This document shows, piece after piece, positions 9,966 through 22,033 of a stretch of 64,000 bases of DNA (position 1 is its first letter; every line of letters begins with the position of its first letter). Position numbers and translations under genes: made by a program. This DNA is from Polyangium jinanense (GTDB taxonomy: Bacteria > Myxococcota > Polyangia > Polyangiales > Polyangiaceae), in the NCBI RefSeq assembly GCF_028435365.1, contig NZ_JAGTJJ010000018.1, forward strand, positions 124,001-188,000, read 5' to 3'. A model generated the notes under the pieces. The model did not search any database. It saw only the letters and a list, made by a program, of their open reading frames with translations, and was not told where the DNA came from.

Positions 9966-12087
9966 GCGGCGTCGGCGTCGAGGACGGCGCCCCGAGCGCG
10001 TCCATCGCCGCCGGCAGGATCACCGCGAACGTCGACCCTTTGCCCTCATACGATCGCACCTCGATGCGCCCGCCCGCGCCCTGGGCGATACGCTGGCTGA
10101 TCGCGAGCCCGAGCCCCGTGCCCTTCTCCTTCGTGGAGAAGAACGGGAGGAAGATGTTCTCCAGCACCTTCTGCGAGATGCCCGGCCCGTTGTCCGCGAC
10201 CGTGAGCTCGACGAAGGGCTCGTCGGCCATCCCCGTCCCCGAACGTGTGGTCCCGCGGCCGAGCCGCACGCGCGTCGACACCGTGATCTTCCCCCGCCCC
10301 TTCATGGCCTGCGCCGCGTTCCGGTAGAGGTTCATGAGCACCTGCCGGAGCTTCTCCGGATCGATCGCGACGCGCGGCAGGCTCGAACCGAGGTTCATCT
10401 CCACCGTCAGATCTTGGTTCGCGCGTTCGGTCGAGAGCACCTGCAACGTGCGGCGCACGACGGCGTTCACGTCTGTCGGCACCACCGCGCCTTGGTTCGC
10501 GCGCGCGAGATCGAGGACCGAACCGACGACCCGATCGAGCCGCTCGACCTCTTCGAGGATGATGCCGATGAACTCACGCGACTGCGGATCCGGATCGCGG
10601 CCATCGGGCCCGGGCTCCGCGAGGAGCTGCGCCGAGCCCTTGATCGCGCCGAGCGGGTTTCGAATTTCGTGCGCGAGCCCCGCCGCCATCTGCCCGAGCA
10701 CGGCGAGCCGATCCCGCTCCTTCATCTGCTGGTAGACGCGCGAGTTCTCGATGACCACGCCGACCTGCGTCGCGATCGCGTCGAGCAGCGTGATCTCCTC
10801 GGGCGAGAACGCGTCTCGCACGCGCTCGTCGACCACCACGAGCAGCCCCACGATCTCGTCGCCCTCGGCCCGGATCCGCAGGACGACCGCGCCGTCCCGC
10901 ATGCTCCCGAGCACCGCCGCCGCGCTGAGCACCGCCTCCGACGCGTCCGTCCGCGCGCCCCGCGCCTTGCGCTCGCGCACCTCGCGCTTGAGCTCTTCGA
11001 GCGAGAGCGGCCCCACCTCGAGCCGGTCGAGCAGCGCGCGCGCCGTCGCCGCCTCGATCCGCGGCGGCGCGCCCTGGCCGAGCGAAGCGAGCTTGTCGAA
11101 CCCCGTGCCGTCCGCGTCGCGCAGGTAAATCGCCGTCTTCGTCACGCGCCGCGACTGCTCGAGCGCCGTCATCACGATCGACCCGAGATCGTCGAGCTCG
11201 AGCACGTGCACGAGCCGCCGCCGCGCGTCGGCCACGGATTGTTCGAGGTCGAAACGATCCCGGAAGAAGAGCTTCTGGATCTGCTCGGCGACGCGCTCGC
11301 GCAGCGGATCGAAGAGGACGAGGATCACGATCGCCGCGAGCACGGCGTTCAGGTACATCGTGTTGAAGCCGCCGATGAACGTGATGAGGACGTAGAAGAT
11401 CCCCGCGATCAGGAACGCGACGGCCGTGGCGACGAGCAGGCGCGCGAGCATCTCGTAGACGTCGAGCAGCCGCTCGTGGCGGAGCGCTTGCGCCAGGATG
11501 AACAGGAACACCACGCTGAGCGCCGCGCCGACGGGCGCGGGGTTCACGCCGAGAAACCACGCGAAATCGGCGACGCTCGCGAGGCCGGCGAGGGCGCCGA
11601 TGACCACGAGGAAACGGACGCGCCGCTGCGTCGCGCGCGAGCCGCTCCGCGCGCCGCGTTGCCCGAGCTCCCAGAGCCCCGCCGTGAGGAACGCGAAGAC
11701 GTAGAAGAACACCGCGCCGCGCACGAGCCAAAAGCCCTGCTTTGGGCTCAAGACGAGCAGCACCATGGGGATCGCGAGCACGCCCGCGAGGCGCGGGAGT
11801 CGGCTCGGCCGATCCCCCTCGTGCGGGATCATCGCCTCGAAGAGGTGGAGGGCGAACTGCGGCAGGAGCACCGCGAGGATCGCGGTGAAGCGCTCCCAGA
11901 TCGTCTGCTGGAAGAAGCCGAAGAGTGACTGCGACAGGTACCAGAGGCCGATGTCGCCCGCGAACGCCGCGAAGAGCAGGTGCACGGTGCGCACGCGCCC
12001 GCGGAGCAGGATCGAAACGGCGATGACGAGCGCGAGCGCGCCGCAGACGAGCGTGGTCCGGGTCCGGAGATCGATCCCTATCGGCAC
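9949..12087 (-). CDS. Polytopic membrane GAF sensor histidine kinase
   Basis: A 712-aa orphan sensor kinase. Residues 1 to about 270 hold seven or eight hydrophobic helices, then a GAF-like domain (about 310-450, including AIATQVGVVIENSRVY), a HisKA domain with H-box LAHEIRNPLGAIKGS (His about 472), and HATPase_c boxes DNGPGIS, FLPFFSTKEKGTGLGLAI and GKGSTF. The GTG start begins MPIGIDLRTRTT and has TACGCT 6 nt upstream. No response regulator is adjacent; its partner is unknown, although NtrB-like kinases of this type usually phosphorylate sigma54 activators. Its 3' end overlaps fhs by 17 bp. Confidence 0.85.
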   Translation of the reverse strand: MPIGIDLRTRTTLVCGALALVIAVSILLRGRVRTVHLLFAAFAGDIGLWYLSQSLFGFFQQTIWERFTAILAVLLPQFALHLFEAMIPHEGDRPSRLPRLAGVLAIPMVLLVLSPKQGFWLVRGAVFFYVFAFLTAGLWELGQRGARSGSRATQRRVRFLVVIGALAGLASVADFAWFLGVNPAPVGAALSVVFLFILAQALRHERLLDVYEMLARLLVATAVAFLIAGIFYVLITFIGGFNTMYLNAVLAAIVILVLFDPLRERVAEQIQKLFFRDRFDLEQSVADARRRLVHVLELDDLGSIVMTALEQSRRVTKTAIYLRDADGTGFDKLASLGQGAPPRIEAATARALLDRLEVGPLSLEELKREVRERKARGARTDASEAVLSAAAVLGSMRDGAVVLRIRAEGDEIVGLLVVVDERVRDAFSPEEITLLDAIATQVGVVIENSRVYQQMKERDRLAVLGQMAAGLAHEIRNPLGAIKGSAQLLAEPGPDGRDPDPQSREFIGIILEEVERLDRVVGSVLDLARANQGAVVPTDVNAVVRRTLQVLSTERANQDLTVEMNLGSSLPRVAIDPEKLRQVLMNLYRNAAQAMKGRGKITVSTRVRLGRGTTRSGTGMADEPFVELTVADNGPGISQKVLENIFLPFFSTKEKGTGLGLAISQRIAQGAGGRIEVRSYEGKGSTFAVILPAAMDALGAPSSTPTPLSRSA

Positions 12088-12093
12088 GACGAG

Positions 12094-12099
12094 AGCGTA
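12094..12099 (-). promoter_or_regulatory. Start-proximal -10, sensor kinase
   Basis: TACGCT on the minus strand ends 6 nt before the GTG at 12087; a leaderless transcript is predicted. It decides the start among several in-frame options. Confidence 0.45.
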
Positions 12100-12146
12100 A
12101 CGCGCCGCCCCGGGGACGTCCCTGATCGATCGTCCGCCCGTTATGC

Positions 12147-12190
12147 GCCTAGAACATCGATCGGTTTGACAACCGATCGATGTTCTAGGC
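12147..12190. repeat. Perfect 20-bp inverted repeat, 4-nt loop
   Basis: Arms GCCTAGAACATCGATCGGTT (12147-12166) and its exact complement (12171-12190) flank TGAC. It is one of three hairpins between the lipoprotein and the sensor kinase gene. The arms are AT-richer than the surroundings and have no T-tract on either strand, so a protein-binding palindrome or a remnant of a small repeat is as likely as a terminator. Confidence 0.8.
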
Positions 12191-12202
12191 TTCTCTCGTC
12201 CC

Positions 12203-12227
12203 GAGGGGGACGCCTCGCGTCCCCCTC
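12203..12227. repeat. 11-bp GC-rich hairpin
   Basis: GAGGGGGACGC / GCGTCCCCCTC separated by CTC. Very stable in either transcript; second of three successive hairpins in this gap. Confidence 0.7.
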
Positions 12228-12287
12228 TCGGCCAGGCGGAGCCCGGCCGATTCACCCCCCGAGGCGAAAACCGCTTCGCGATCTCGC

Positions 12288-12312
12288 AGAGCGCCGAACC
12301 GTTCGGCGCTCT
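12288..12312 (-). terminator. Hairpin overlapping the lipoprotein stop codon
   Basis: AGAGCGCCGAA / TTCGGCGCTCT (11 bp, 3-nt loop) reaches into the stop codon of the lipoprotein at 12311. No clear U-tract follows, so termination by structure or with Rho is inferred. Confidence 0.5.
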
Positions 12313-12660
12313 AGTCTTGCTTCGTCCCGGTGCCCGGCGAGCTCTGCGTGCCGGCGCCGGGGACCCACGGCAGCGGATCCGGGCCGCTGCGCGTCTCGGG
12401 ATCACACCCGCCGGGCTTCACCGTGACGATCTCGTTCCACGGCAGCGGATCCGGCATGTCGTCGGTCTGCGGAGGCGGCTCGTCGGGCACGCTGGGGGTG
12501 CCGCGATCCGACTGATCTTCCGCGTCGGAAGAGCTCGCCGCGAGCTCCTCGGTGGCCTCGTCGATCGCGGCGCTCTCGTCAGGCGCAACCAGGCACCCCG
12601 TGAGCACCGTCGCGACGAGTGCGAAGAGACCTCCGAGCCCGAGCGATTGTCTCCCAACGT

Positions 12661-12664
<4 letters not shown>
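12311..12664 (-). CDS. Small acidic/proline-rich lipoprotein
   Basis: A 117-aa predicted lipoprotein: signal peptide with lipobox LTGC (Cys near residue 23), then an acidic, Ser/Pro-rich, probably disordered chain containing two DPLPW motifs (PDPLPWNE and PDPLPWVP). No known domain. Its ATG overlaps the stop of the TPR-sigma54 regulator as ATGA, so it is translationally coupled to that regulator and may act in the same process, for example as an envelope-side component. Confidence 0.75.
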
Positions 12665-16365
<3,701 letters not shown>

Positions 16366-16374
16366 GGCTTCACC

Positions 16375-16380
16375 AGCGTA
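16375..16380 (-). promoter_or_regulatory. Start-proximal -10, TPR-sigma54 regulator
   Basis: TACGCT ends 9 nt before the GTG at 16365; leaderless start predicted. Confidence 0.45.
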
Positions 16381-16410
16381 CGGTCGGCGGCTCGCCTACC
16401 GCAACGTTTT

Positions 16411-17250
16411 TCAGGTGCCGCTCGGCGCCTTTTCCAGCACCGTGACGATGGCGTCGAAGCTTTCCGCCGACGCATCACCCAGGGCGCGCGCGAGCGGCAC
16501 CTGCAGCTTGGAAGCCGCCACGTAGAGCGGCACGAGGTGCGGCGCCGCGCGCGAGAGCATCTCGAGATGCCGGCCCACGCCCGCCGCGTCCCCGCGCCGC
16601 ACCGGCCCCGTGAGCGCCGCCGGCAAACCCATCGTTTCCACGTTGTCCGCGACGCTTCGAAGGAGCGGGCCCAGCATCGCCGCCGCCGTGTCCGCCGGCA
16701 CGCCTGCGCGTCCGAGCAGATCCACCCCGCCCGCGGCGAGCGCCGCGGCCCCGTTTGCCACGAGCCCGGCCGCCGCGTGGTAGAGCACGCGATCGAGCCC
16801 GGGGATGGTCCGCGGCGTCATCCCGAGCTTCCGCCCGATCGCCGATGCGGCCCGCACGGCGCGCGCGTCTCCGTCCACGTGGAGCTGCCCGCGCGTGAGC
16901 GACGGCGTCACCTCCGGCGACGCGAACGAGATCATCGGGTGCATCTGCGCGACCGCGACGTTCTCGCTCCGAAGCGGCGCGAGCGGCTCCGGGCCGAGCG
17001 CGCCCGCGCAGTGCACCACCACCGTCTTTTTGTGCCCCAACAATCCCGCGTCCCGGATCCTCTCCGCGAGCGGCTGGAGCTCCCGATCCCGCACCGCGAG
17101 GATCACGAACGGCGCGTCGATGCGCCGCGAAGGCAGCCCTCTCCGTTGCGGGCGCAGCGTCACCACGTAGCCCGCGCTGCGCAGCGCCCGCGCGAGGCCC
17201 GCGCCGACCTTGCCCGCGCCCAGGATGAACACGTGGTTCTTCTCGGCCAT
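16411..17250 (-). CDS. Rossmann-fold DUF2520 dehydrogenase-like protein
   Basis: A 279-aa protein with an N-terminal nucleotide-binding fold (FILGAGKVGAGLARAL, 8-23; VILAVRDREL) and a C-terminal helical DUF2520 domain (HAAAGLVANGAAALAAGG). The architecture resembles ketopantoate reductase and related NADP-dependent enzymes; the substrate is unknown. Its ATG overlaps the nadD stop (TGATG), so it is coupled to nadD. Confidence 0.8.
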   Translation of the reverse strand: MAEKNHVFILGAGKVGAGLARALRSAGYVVTLRPQRRGLPSRRIDAPFVILAVRDRELQPLAERIRDAGLLGHKKTVVVHCAGALGPEPLAPLRSENVAVAQMHPMISFASPEVTPSLTRGQLHVDGDARAVRAASAIGRKLGMTPRTIPGLDRVLYHAAAGLVANGAAALAAGGVDLLGRAGVPADTAAAMLGPLLRSVADNVETMGLPAALTGPVRRGDAAGVGRHLEMLSRAAPHLVPLYVAASKLQVPLARALGDASAESFDAIVTVLEKAPSGT

Positions 17251-17852
17251 CAGCTCCTCCGGTAGAGCCCGCGCTCGGCCGCGTACGCGAGCACCTCGCG
17301 CGGCACGAGTGTCTCCACGCGCTCGATCTCGCCGCAGCCGATCGCGTCGCGCACCTCGGTGCTCGAGATCTTCGGCAGCATCGGCTCCGGCGCGCCTTCC
17401 GTCGTCACGCCCGCGCGGCCCACGAAGAGCGGCGGCGCGATCTCCGCGATCCGATCGAAGCGGTGCCACTTCGTGAGGTCCGCGATCACGTCGGCGCCGA
17501 GCAAGAGGCGCATCGACCAGTCCGGGTGCTCTGCCGCGAGATGCTCGAGCGTCCGCAACGTGAGGCTCTCGCCGCCGAGCTCGCGCTCCACGGTGGAGAC
17601 GCGGACGCGCGGGATCCAGGCGAACGCGAGCTCGCACATCGCGAGGCGATCCTCGAACGGCGCGAGCTCCTTGGCGAACGGGTGCCTGTAGACGGGCACC
17701 ACGAGCACCTCGTCCACGGGCTCCGTCGACAGCACGTACACCGCTGCGAGCACGTGCGCGACGTGCGGCGGGTTGAAGCTCCCTCCGAACACGGCGACCC
17801 GATGCCGCGGCGCGGCCGCGGGCGCCTCCGGCTCATCCGCTGCTCTTGCCAT
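17250..17852 (-). CDS. nadD: Nicotinate-nucleotide adenylyltransferase
   Basis: Transfers AMP from ATP to nicotinate mononucleotide in NAD synthesis. The 200-aa product carries FGGSFNPPHVAH (22-33) and the ISSTEVR substrate/nucleotide motif (about 163-169). Upstream it overlaps the 3' end of the degenerate phosphoesterase gene by 20 bp, and downstream it shares one base with the DUF2520 gene. The first roughly 16 residues are an unconserved linker, so a slightly later start is possible. Confidence 0.92.
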   Translation of the reverse strand: MARAADEPEAPAAAPRHRVAVFGGSFNPPHVAHVLAAVYVLSTEPVDEVLVVPVYRHPFAKELAPFEDRLAMCELAFAWIPRVRVSTVERELGGESLTLRTLEHLAAEHPDWSMRLLLGADVIADLTKWHRFDRIAEIAPPLFVGRAGVTTEGAPEPMLPKISSTEVRDAIGCGEIERVETLVPREVLAYAAERGLYRRS

Positions 17853-18471
17853 CCTGCACCCGCATCTTGATGCCGGGCAGGCTTGGCCCTCCGCCCAGCA
17901 TGTCCTCTGCGGTGACCGCCCCGCTCGCGTTCCGGATCTCCACGCGCACCCCGCCCGACTCCGCCTCTTCGAGCAGGGCCATGCCTCCGCCCGGCGTCCC
18001 GATCGGCCCCGGCGAGAGGAACATTCGCGAGCCGATCCGCTTCATCGTCGGCTCCTGGCTCCGCCCGAACACGAGCAAGCTCGCGGCCGCGATGTCGTCC
18101 TGATCGAGGATCGCCTTGTCGTAGACGAACACCGCCACGCGCCCGTCGATGAGCTCGATCGATCGGAGCTGGCGGTTCGGGATGCTCGTCAGCACGCGGA
18201 GGCGCGACCGCGCGCGCTCGGCCGCGACGTAGGCGTCGATCGCCTCCGGCGTCGCGCGCGCGCATCGCACGGCGGCGCGGGCGAAGAGGACGTCCTCGCT
18301 CGGGTTCGCGTCGACGAGCCGGTACGCCCAGGCCTTCGCCACGAGATCGAGCGCGCCGTCGTCAGACAGGTAGATGATCTTGTCGACCTGGACCTCGTCC
18401 AGCAGGAGCTGCGCCGCCCGTGCAAGCGCGGGCAGATCTCTGTTGGCCGGTCCGAGGATGCCTAGGCGCAT
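17833..18471 (-). CDS. Degenerate YfcE-like phosphoesterase
   Basis: A 212-aa protein whose ends line up with small calcineurin-like phosphodiesterases: MRLGILGPANRDLPAL in place of the metal-binding GxxSDxHG start, and LVFGRSQEP...RMFLSPGPIG in place of the family's GHTHxP...NPGS. The metal-ligand His and Asp residues are replaced, so it is probably not an active metallophosphoesterase. It may be a binding or regulatory relative. First gene of the nadD operon. The ATG has TACCCT 9 nt upstream. Confidence 0.6.
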   Translation of the reverse strand: MRLGILGPANRDLPALARAAQLLLDEVQVDKIIYLSDDGALDLVAKAWAYRLVDANPSEDVLFARAAVRCARATPEAIDAYVAAERARSRLRVLTSIPNRQLRSIELIDGRVAVFVYDKAILDQDDIAAASLLVFGRSQEPTMKRIGSRMFLSPGPIGTPGGGMALLEEAESGGVRVEIRNASGAVTAEDMLGGGPSLPGIKMRVQDGKSSG

Positions 18472-18480
18472 CGGTTCGAG

Positions 18481-18486
18481 AGGGTA
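18481..18486 (-). promoter_or_regulatory. Start-proximal -10, nadD operon
   Basis: TACCCT on the minus strand ends 9 nt before the ATG at 18471; leaderless start predicted for the three-gene nadD operon. Confidence 0.45.
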
Positions 18487-18543
18487 GATCAGGCGCGCGT
18501 TCTCGTGGACGTTTGTTTGCGGGGGCCGCCCCCGAGTTTGCCG

Positions 18544-18552
18544 TGCTATAGG
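18544..18552 (+). promoter_or_regulatory. Start-proximal extended -10 (TGCTATAGG)
   Basis: Extended -10 ending 10 nt before the ATG at 18563, leaving a leader of only a few nucleotides. One of the best matches in the window. Confidence 0.55.
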
Positions 18553-18562
18553 GCCCTGGCCC

Positions 18563-19804
18563 ATGTTCCGGCGTACGCGGGCCTTCCGAGATCCGATCAC
18601 GATCCACCTCGACGGCTCGCCGGTGCGGGCCGAGCGGGGCGAGCCGCTCGCTGCCTCGCTCCTCGCCGAGGACAAGTTCATCCTGGCGCGGAGCCCCAAG
18701 CTCCACCGCCCGCGCAGCGCGAGCTGCTTCCGGGGCGGGTGCGACGGCTGCCTCATGCGCGTCGACGGCACGCCGAACGTGATGACGTGCCTTCACGCGA
18801 CTCGGGGAGAAGAAGAGGTCGAGGCCCAGAACGTCATCGGCTCACGCCAGGCCGACCTTCTGCGCGTGACGGACTGGTTCTTCCCGAAGGGCATCGACCA
18901 TCACCACTTCATGGCCGGCGTCCCTGCGCTCGGAACCATCATGCAGACGATGGCCCGCAAGATCGCGGGCCTCGGACGGATGCCCTCGGAGATCGAGGCG
19001 CCGCGTCCCGCGCGCGTGCTCGAAGCCGACGTCGTGGTCGTCGGCGCGGGCCTCGCGGGCCTCGTCGTCGCGCAAAAGCTCGGCGCCGCGGGCGCGCGGG
19101 TCGTGGTCGTCGACGATGGCCTCTCGCTCGGCGGCTCGCTCCTCGCCCTCCCTGATCACGCGCCGCTGCTCGAATCGATCCGCGCGACCGGCGAGCTCGT
19201 CTTTTCGCGGGCCACGGCGGCCGGCGTCTACCTTGGGGATCTCCTCGTCGCTGCGGAAGAAGGCGCCGTCGTGGTGCGCGCGCCTGCCAAGGTCTTCGCG
19301 ACGGGCGTGCACGACGGCGTATCGGCGTTCCCGGGCAACGATCTTCCGGGGGTCTTCTCGGCGCGCGCGCTCTGCCTCCTTCATGCGTACGGCATCGAGC
19401 CCGACGGCCCCGTCGTCGTCGCGGGCGAAGGATTCTGGGCAGACGAGCTCGCGCGGCGGCTCGGCGATCGTGCGGTGCGCGCGGCGGCTTCGGCGATCGC
19501 GGGGGTCGAGGGCACGGGGCAGGTGAAGCGTGTTCTCTTGCGTGAGCGCGCCGAAGAGGAGCGCCGCATCGATGCGGAAATCCTCGCCCTTGCGCTGCCT
19601 GGCGCACCTGCGTTCGAGCTCGCGGCGCAGGCGGGAGCCGAGGTTCGTTTCGATCCGGCGCGCGGCTACGCGGTCGCGTGTGAGGAAGACGGCACGGCGG
19701 GCGAAGGCATCTGGGCCGTCGGCGAGTGCACTGGCATCGACTTCGATCCCGACGTGATCACGGCTGCCGCCGAGCGCTGCGCCGCCGCGATCACCCGTCG
19801 ATGA
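18563..19804 (+). CDS. 2Fe-2S/FAD oxidoreductase, sarcosine-oxidase-alpha-like
   Basis: A 413-aa fusion. The N-terminal ferredoxin-like domain (about 10-90) has cysteines C55, C60, C63 and C76 in SCFRGGCDGC...MTC, as in the Fer2_4 domain of heterotetrameric sarcosine oxidase alpha and hydrogen cyanide synthase. The FAD-binding Rossmann domain starts with VVVVGAGLAGLVVA (about 154-167) and ends with WAVGECTG. The C-terminal GcvT-like folate-binding domain of true sarcosine oxidase alpha is absent, and no beta/gamma/delta subunits are nearby. Substrate unknown. The 3' end overlaps the convergent ccmB gene by 14 bp. Confidence 0.8.
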   Translation: MFRRTRAFRDPITIHLDGSPVRAERGEPLAASLLAEDKFILARSPKLHRPRSASCFRGGCDGCLMRVDGTPNVMTCLHATRGEEEVEAQNVIGSRQADLLRVTDWFFPKGIDHHHFMAGVPALGTIMQTMARKIAGLGRMPSEIEAPRPARVLEADVVVVGAGLAGLVVAQKLGAAGARVVVVDDGLSLGGSLLALPDHAPLLESIRATGELVFSRATAAGVYLGDLLVAAEEGAVVVRAPAKVFATGVHDGVSAFPGNDLPGVFSARALCLLHAYGIEPDGPVVVAGEGFWADELARRLGDRAVRAAASAIAGVEGTGQVKRVLLRERAEEERRIDAEILALALPGAPAFELAAQAGAEVRFDPARGYAVACEEDGTAGEGIWAVGECTGIDFDPDVITAAAERCAAAITRR

Positions 19805-20471
19805 TCGTATCGAACAGCCCCACGCCGCCGGCGGTGAACACCGTTCCGAACACGCCCATCAGCGCCAAGTAATCGAAGAGCTCGCTCGTCTCCGCGCCGC
19901 CGAAGAGCTCACGTGTGCCGGCCACGGCGGCGAGCAACGTCGGCGCGAGCAACGGAAAAAACACGCTCGCGAGCACGAGATCCCTCGCCCGCGTGCGCAC
20001 CGTCATCGCGCCGAACAGCGTCCCCACCGCGGCGATCCCCGGCGTCGCGAACAGCGCGATCAAGACGAGCCCCGGCGCCATCCGGATCAGATCGACGGAG
20101 AAGAGCAGCGCGCTCACGGGGACCACGATCGCCTCCACGAGCCCCACGAAGATCGCCACGCTCACGGCCTTCCCCGCGAAGATCGCGCCACGCGACACGG
20201 GCAACACGAGCAAACCCGCGAGCGCGTTCTCCTCGCGCTCGCGTTGCCACGTCCGCCCGACGGCGAGCACCGACGCGAACGCGACGGAGACCCAGATCAC
20301 CCCGGGTGCCACGCCTTCCGTTGCTTCCTGTCCTGCGAAGAACGCGAGGGACGCGATGACGGCGACGAGCACGGCGAAGAACCCGCTCGTGGTCACGATC
20401 TCGCCCGTGGACAGCTCGATGGCGAGGTCCTTGCCGGCGATGAGCGCTGCTTGCTTCAGGAATCGTTTCAC
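19791..20471 (-). CDS. ccmB: Haem exporter CcmB family membrane protein
   Basis: Integral membrane subunit of the CcmAB(CD) complex that loads haem onto CcmE for c-type cytochrome assembly. 226 aa with six hydrophobic helices. The N-terminal KDLAIELSTGEIVTTSGFF and the WQREREENALAGLL loop are typical. No ccmA or ccmC is adjacent, so the cluster appears split. The GTG start is chosen by alignment of the N-terminal helix; a further upstream start is possible. Convergent with the ferredoxin-FAD gene. Confidence 0.85.
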   Translation of the reverse strand: MKRFLKQAALIAGKDLAIELSTGEIVTTSGFFAVLVAVIASLAFFAGQEATEGVAPGVIWVSVAFASVLAVGRTWQREREENALAGLLVLPVSRGAIFAGKAVSVAIFVGLVEAIVVPVSALLFSVDLIRMAPGLVLIALFATPGIAAVGTLFGAMTVRTRARDLVLASVFFPLLAPTLLAAVAGTRELFGGAETSELFDYLALMGVFGTVFTAGGVGLFDTIIDG

Positions 20472-20548
20472 GTGCGAGCTCAGAGGCCGACGGTATACAC
20501 GCGCTCGCCGAGCGTGAGCACGCCGAGGCCGACAATCGAACCGAAAAA

Positions 20549-20557
20549 TGCTACAGC
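20549..20557 (+). promoter_or_regulatory. Start-proximal extended -10, gltX
   Basis: TGCTACAGC ends 9 nt before the gltX ATG; leaderless start predicted. Confidence 0.5.
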
Positions 20558-20566
20558 GCGGGCGCC

Positions 20567-22027
20567 ATGGCACAAGGCAAGCCTCGCGTTCGATTCGCTC
20601 CCTCTCCGACGGGCTACCTCCACATCGGCGGGGTCCGGACCGCGCTCTTCAACTGGCTCTGGGCGCGCAAGACCGGCGGCACGTTCGTCCTGCGCATCGA
20701 GGACACCGACCAGGAGCGGAGCACACCGGAGAACGAAGCGATCATCCTGCGCGAGCTGCGCTGGCTCGGCCTCGGCTGGGACGAGGGCCCCGAAGTAGGC
20801 GGCGAGCACGGCCCGTACCGGCAGATGGAGCGGCTCCCGATCTACCAGGAGTTCGTGGAGAAGCTCATCAAGGCGGGCGCGGCCTATCGTTGTTATTGCA
20901 CGAAGGAAGAGCTCGACGCCCAGCGCGAGGCGCTTCGAGCCCGCGATCCGAAGGCCCAGTTCCGCTACCCCGGCACCTGCCGCGACCGCACGGGCCCGGC
21001 ACCCGATCGCCCGTTCGTCATTCGATTCCGCGCGCCGAGCTCGGGCTCCGTCACCTACCGAGATCTCGTCTTCGGCGAGGTCGTCACGCCGAACAACACG
21101 CAGCAAGACGCCGTGCTCATGCGTTCGGACGGCGTCCCGCTCTACAACCTCGGCGCGGTCGTCGACGACATCACCATGGGCATCACGCTCGTGGCGCGCG
21201 GCCGTGATCACATGATCAATACGCCGCCGCAGATCTTGCTCTATCAGGCGTTCGGCGCGGAGACACCGCAGTTCGCGCACCTGCCGATGATGCTCGCGCC
21301 CGACGGCCAGAAGCTCTCGAAGCGGCACGGCGCGGTCTCCGTCGGCGAGTACCGCGAGCGCGGCATCCCCGCGGTCGGCCTGCTCAACTACCTCGTCCGT
21401 TTCGGCTGGTCCTTCGGCGACGAGGAGATCTTCACGATGCAGGACCTCGCCCAGAAGTTCAGCTGGGAGAACTGCAGCAAGGCCGACGGCAAGTTCGACG
21501 CGAAGAAGCTCGCGGCGATCGCGTTCGAGCACCTCAAGTCCCCCACGCTCACGCCCGACGACGCGTACCTCGACGCCACGCTTCCGTTCCTCGAAAAACG
21601 CGGTCTTTCGGGCTTTGATCGCGAAGCCGTCCGCGCGGTCCTCCCGCTCATCCGCGAGCGCGCGCAGACGTACGCCGACGCGGCCGACGCGCTCGACTAC
21701 TTCTTCCGCGATCTGCCCGTCTACGACGAGAAGGCCGTGAAGAAATTCCTCGTCGCGGACAAGGCGCCGCACCTTCGGGCCGTGCGGGATCTCTTCACGT
21801 CGATCGACGATTTCTCCGCGAAGAACCTGGAGGCGCGGTTCGGCGAGCTCCTCGCCGAGAAGAAGCTCGAGATCAAGGACGTGGCGCAGCCCGTTCGTGT
21901 CGCGGTCAGCGGCCGGACGGCGACGCCGGGGCTCTTCGACGTCCTCGCGCTCATCGGCAAGCCGCGCGTCCTCGCGCGCCTCGATCACGCGCTCTCCTTG
22001 ATCGCTGCATCGTCCGGGGCGAGCTGA
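20567..22027 (+). CDS. gltX: Glutamyl-tRNA synthetase
   Basis: Charges tRNA-Glu with glutamate. The 486-aa class I synthetase has the HIGH-type FAPSPTGYLHIGG (10-22), the KMSKS-type KLSKRHG (about 251-257) and a normal C-terminal anticodon-binding half. The start ATG follows a -10-like sequence by 9 nt. A CPBP protease gene follows after 6 nt and is probably co-transcribed. Confidence 0.96.
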   Translation: MAQGKPRVRFAPSPTGYLHIGGVRTALFNWLWARKTGGTFVLRIEDTDQERSTPENEAIILRELRWLGLGWDEGPEVGGEHGPYRQMERLPIYQEFVEKLIKAGAAYRCYCTKEELDAQREALRARDPKAQFRYPGTCRDRTGPAPDRPFVIRFRAPSSGSVTYRDLVFGEVVTPNNTQQDAVLMRSDGVPLYNLGAVVDDITMGITLVARGRDHMINTPPQILLYQAFGAETPQFAHLPMMLAPDGQKLSKRHGAVSVGEYRERGIPAVGLLNYLVRFGWSFGDEEIFTMQDLAQKFSWENCSKADGKFDAKKLAAIAFEHLKSPTLTPDDAYLDATLPFLEKRGLSGFDREAVRAVLPLIRERAQTYADAADALDYFFRDLPVYDEKAVKKFLVADKAPHLRAVRDLFTSIDDFSAKNLEARFGELLAEKKLEIKDVAQPVRVAVSGRTATPGLFDVLALIGKPRVLARLDHALSLIAASSGAS

Positions 22028-22033
22028 GCCGCG

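Noticed and set aside
12121..12310. Integron attC or phage attachment site
   Set aside because: The palindromes are perfect and lack the attC core sites; there is no integrase, tRNA or mobile gene nearby.
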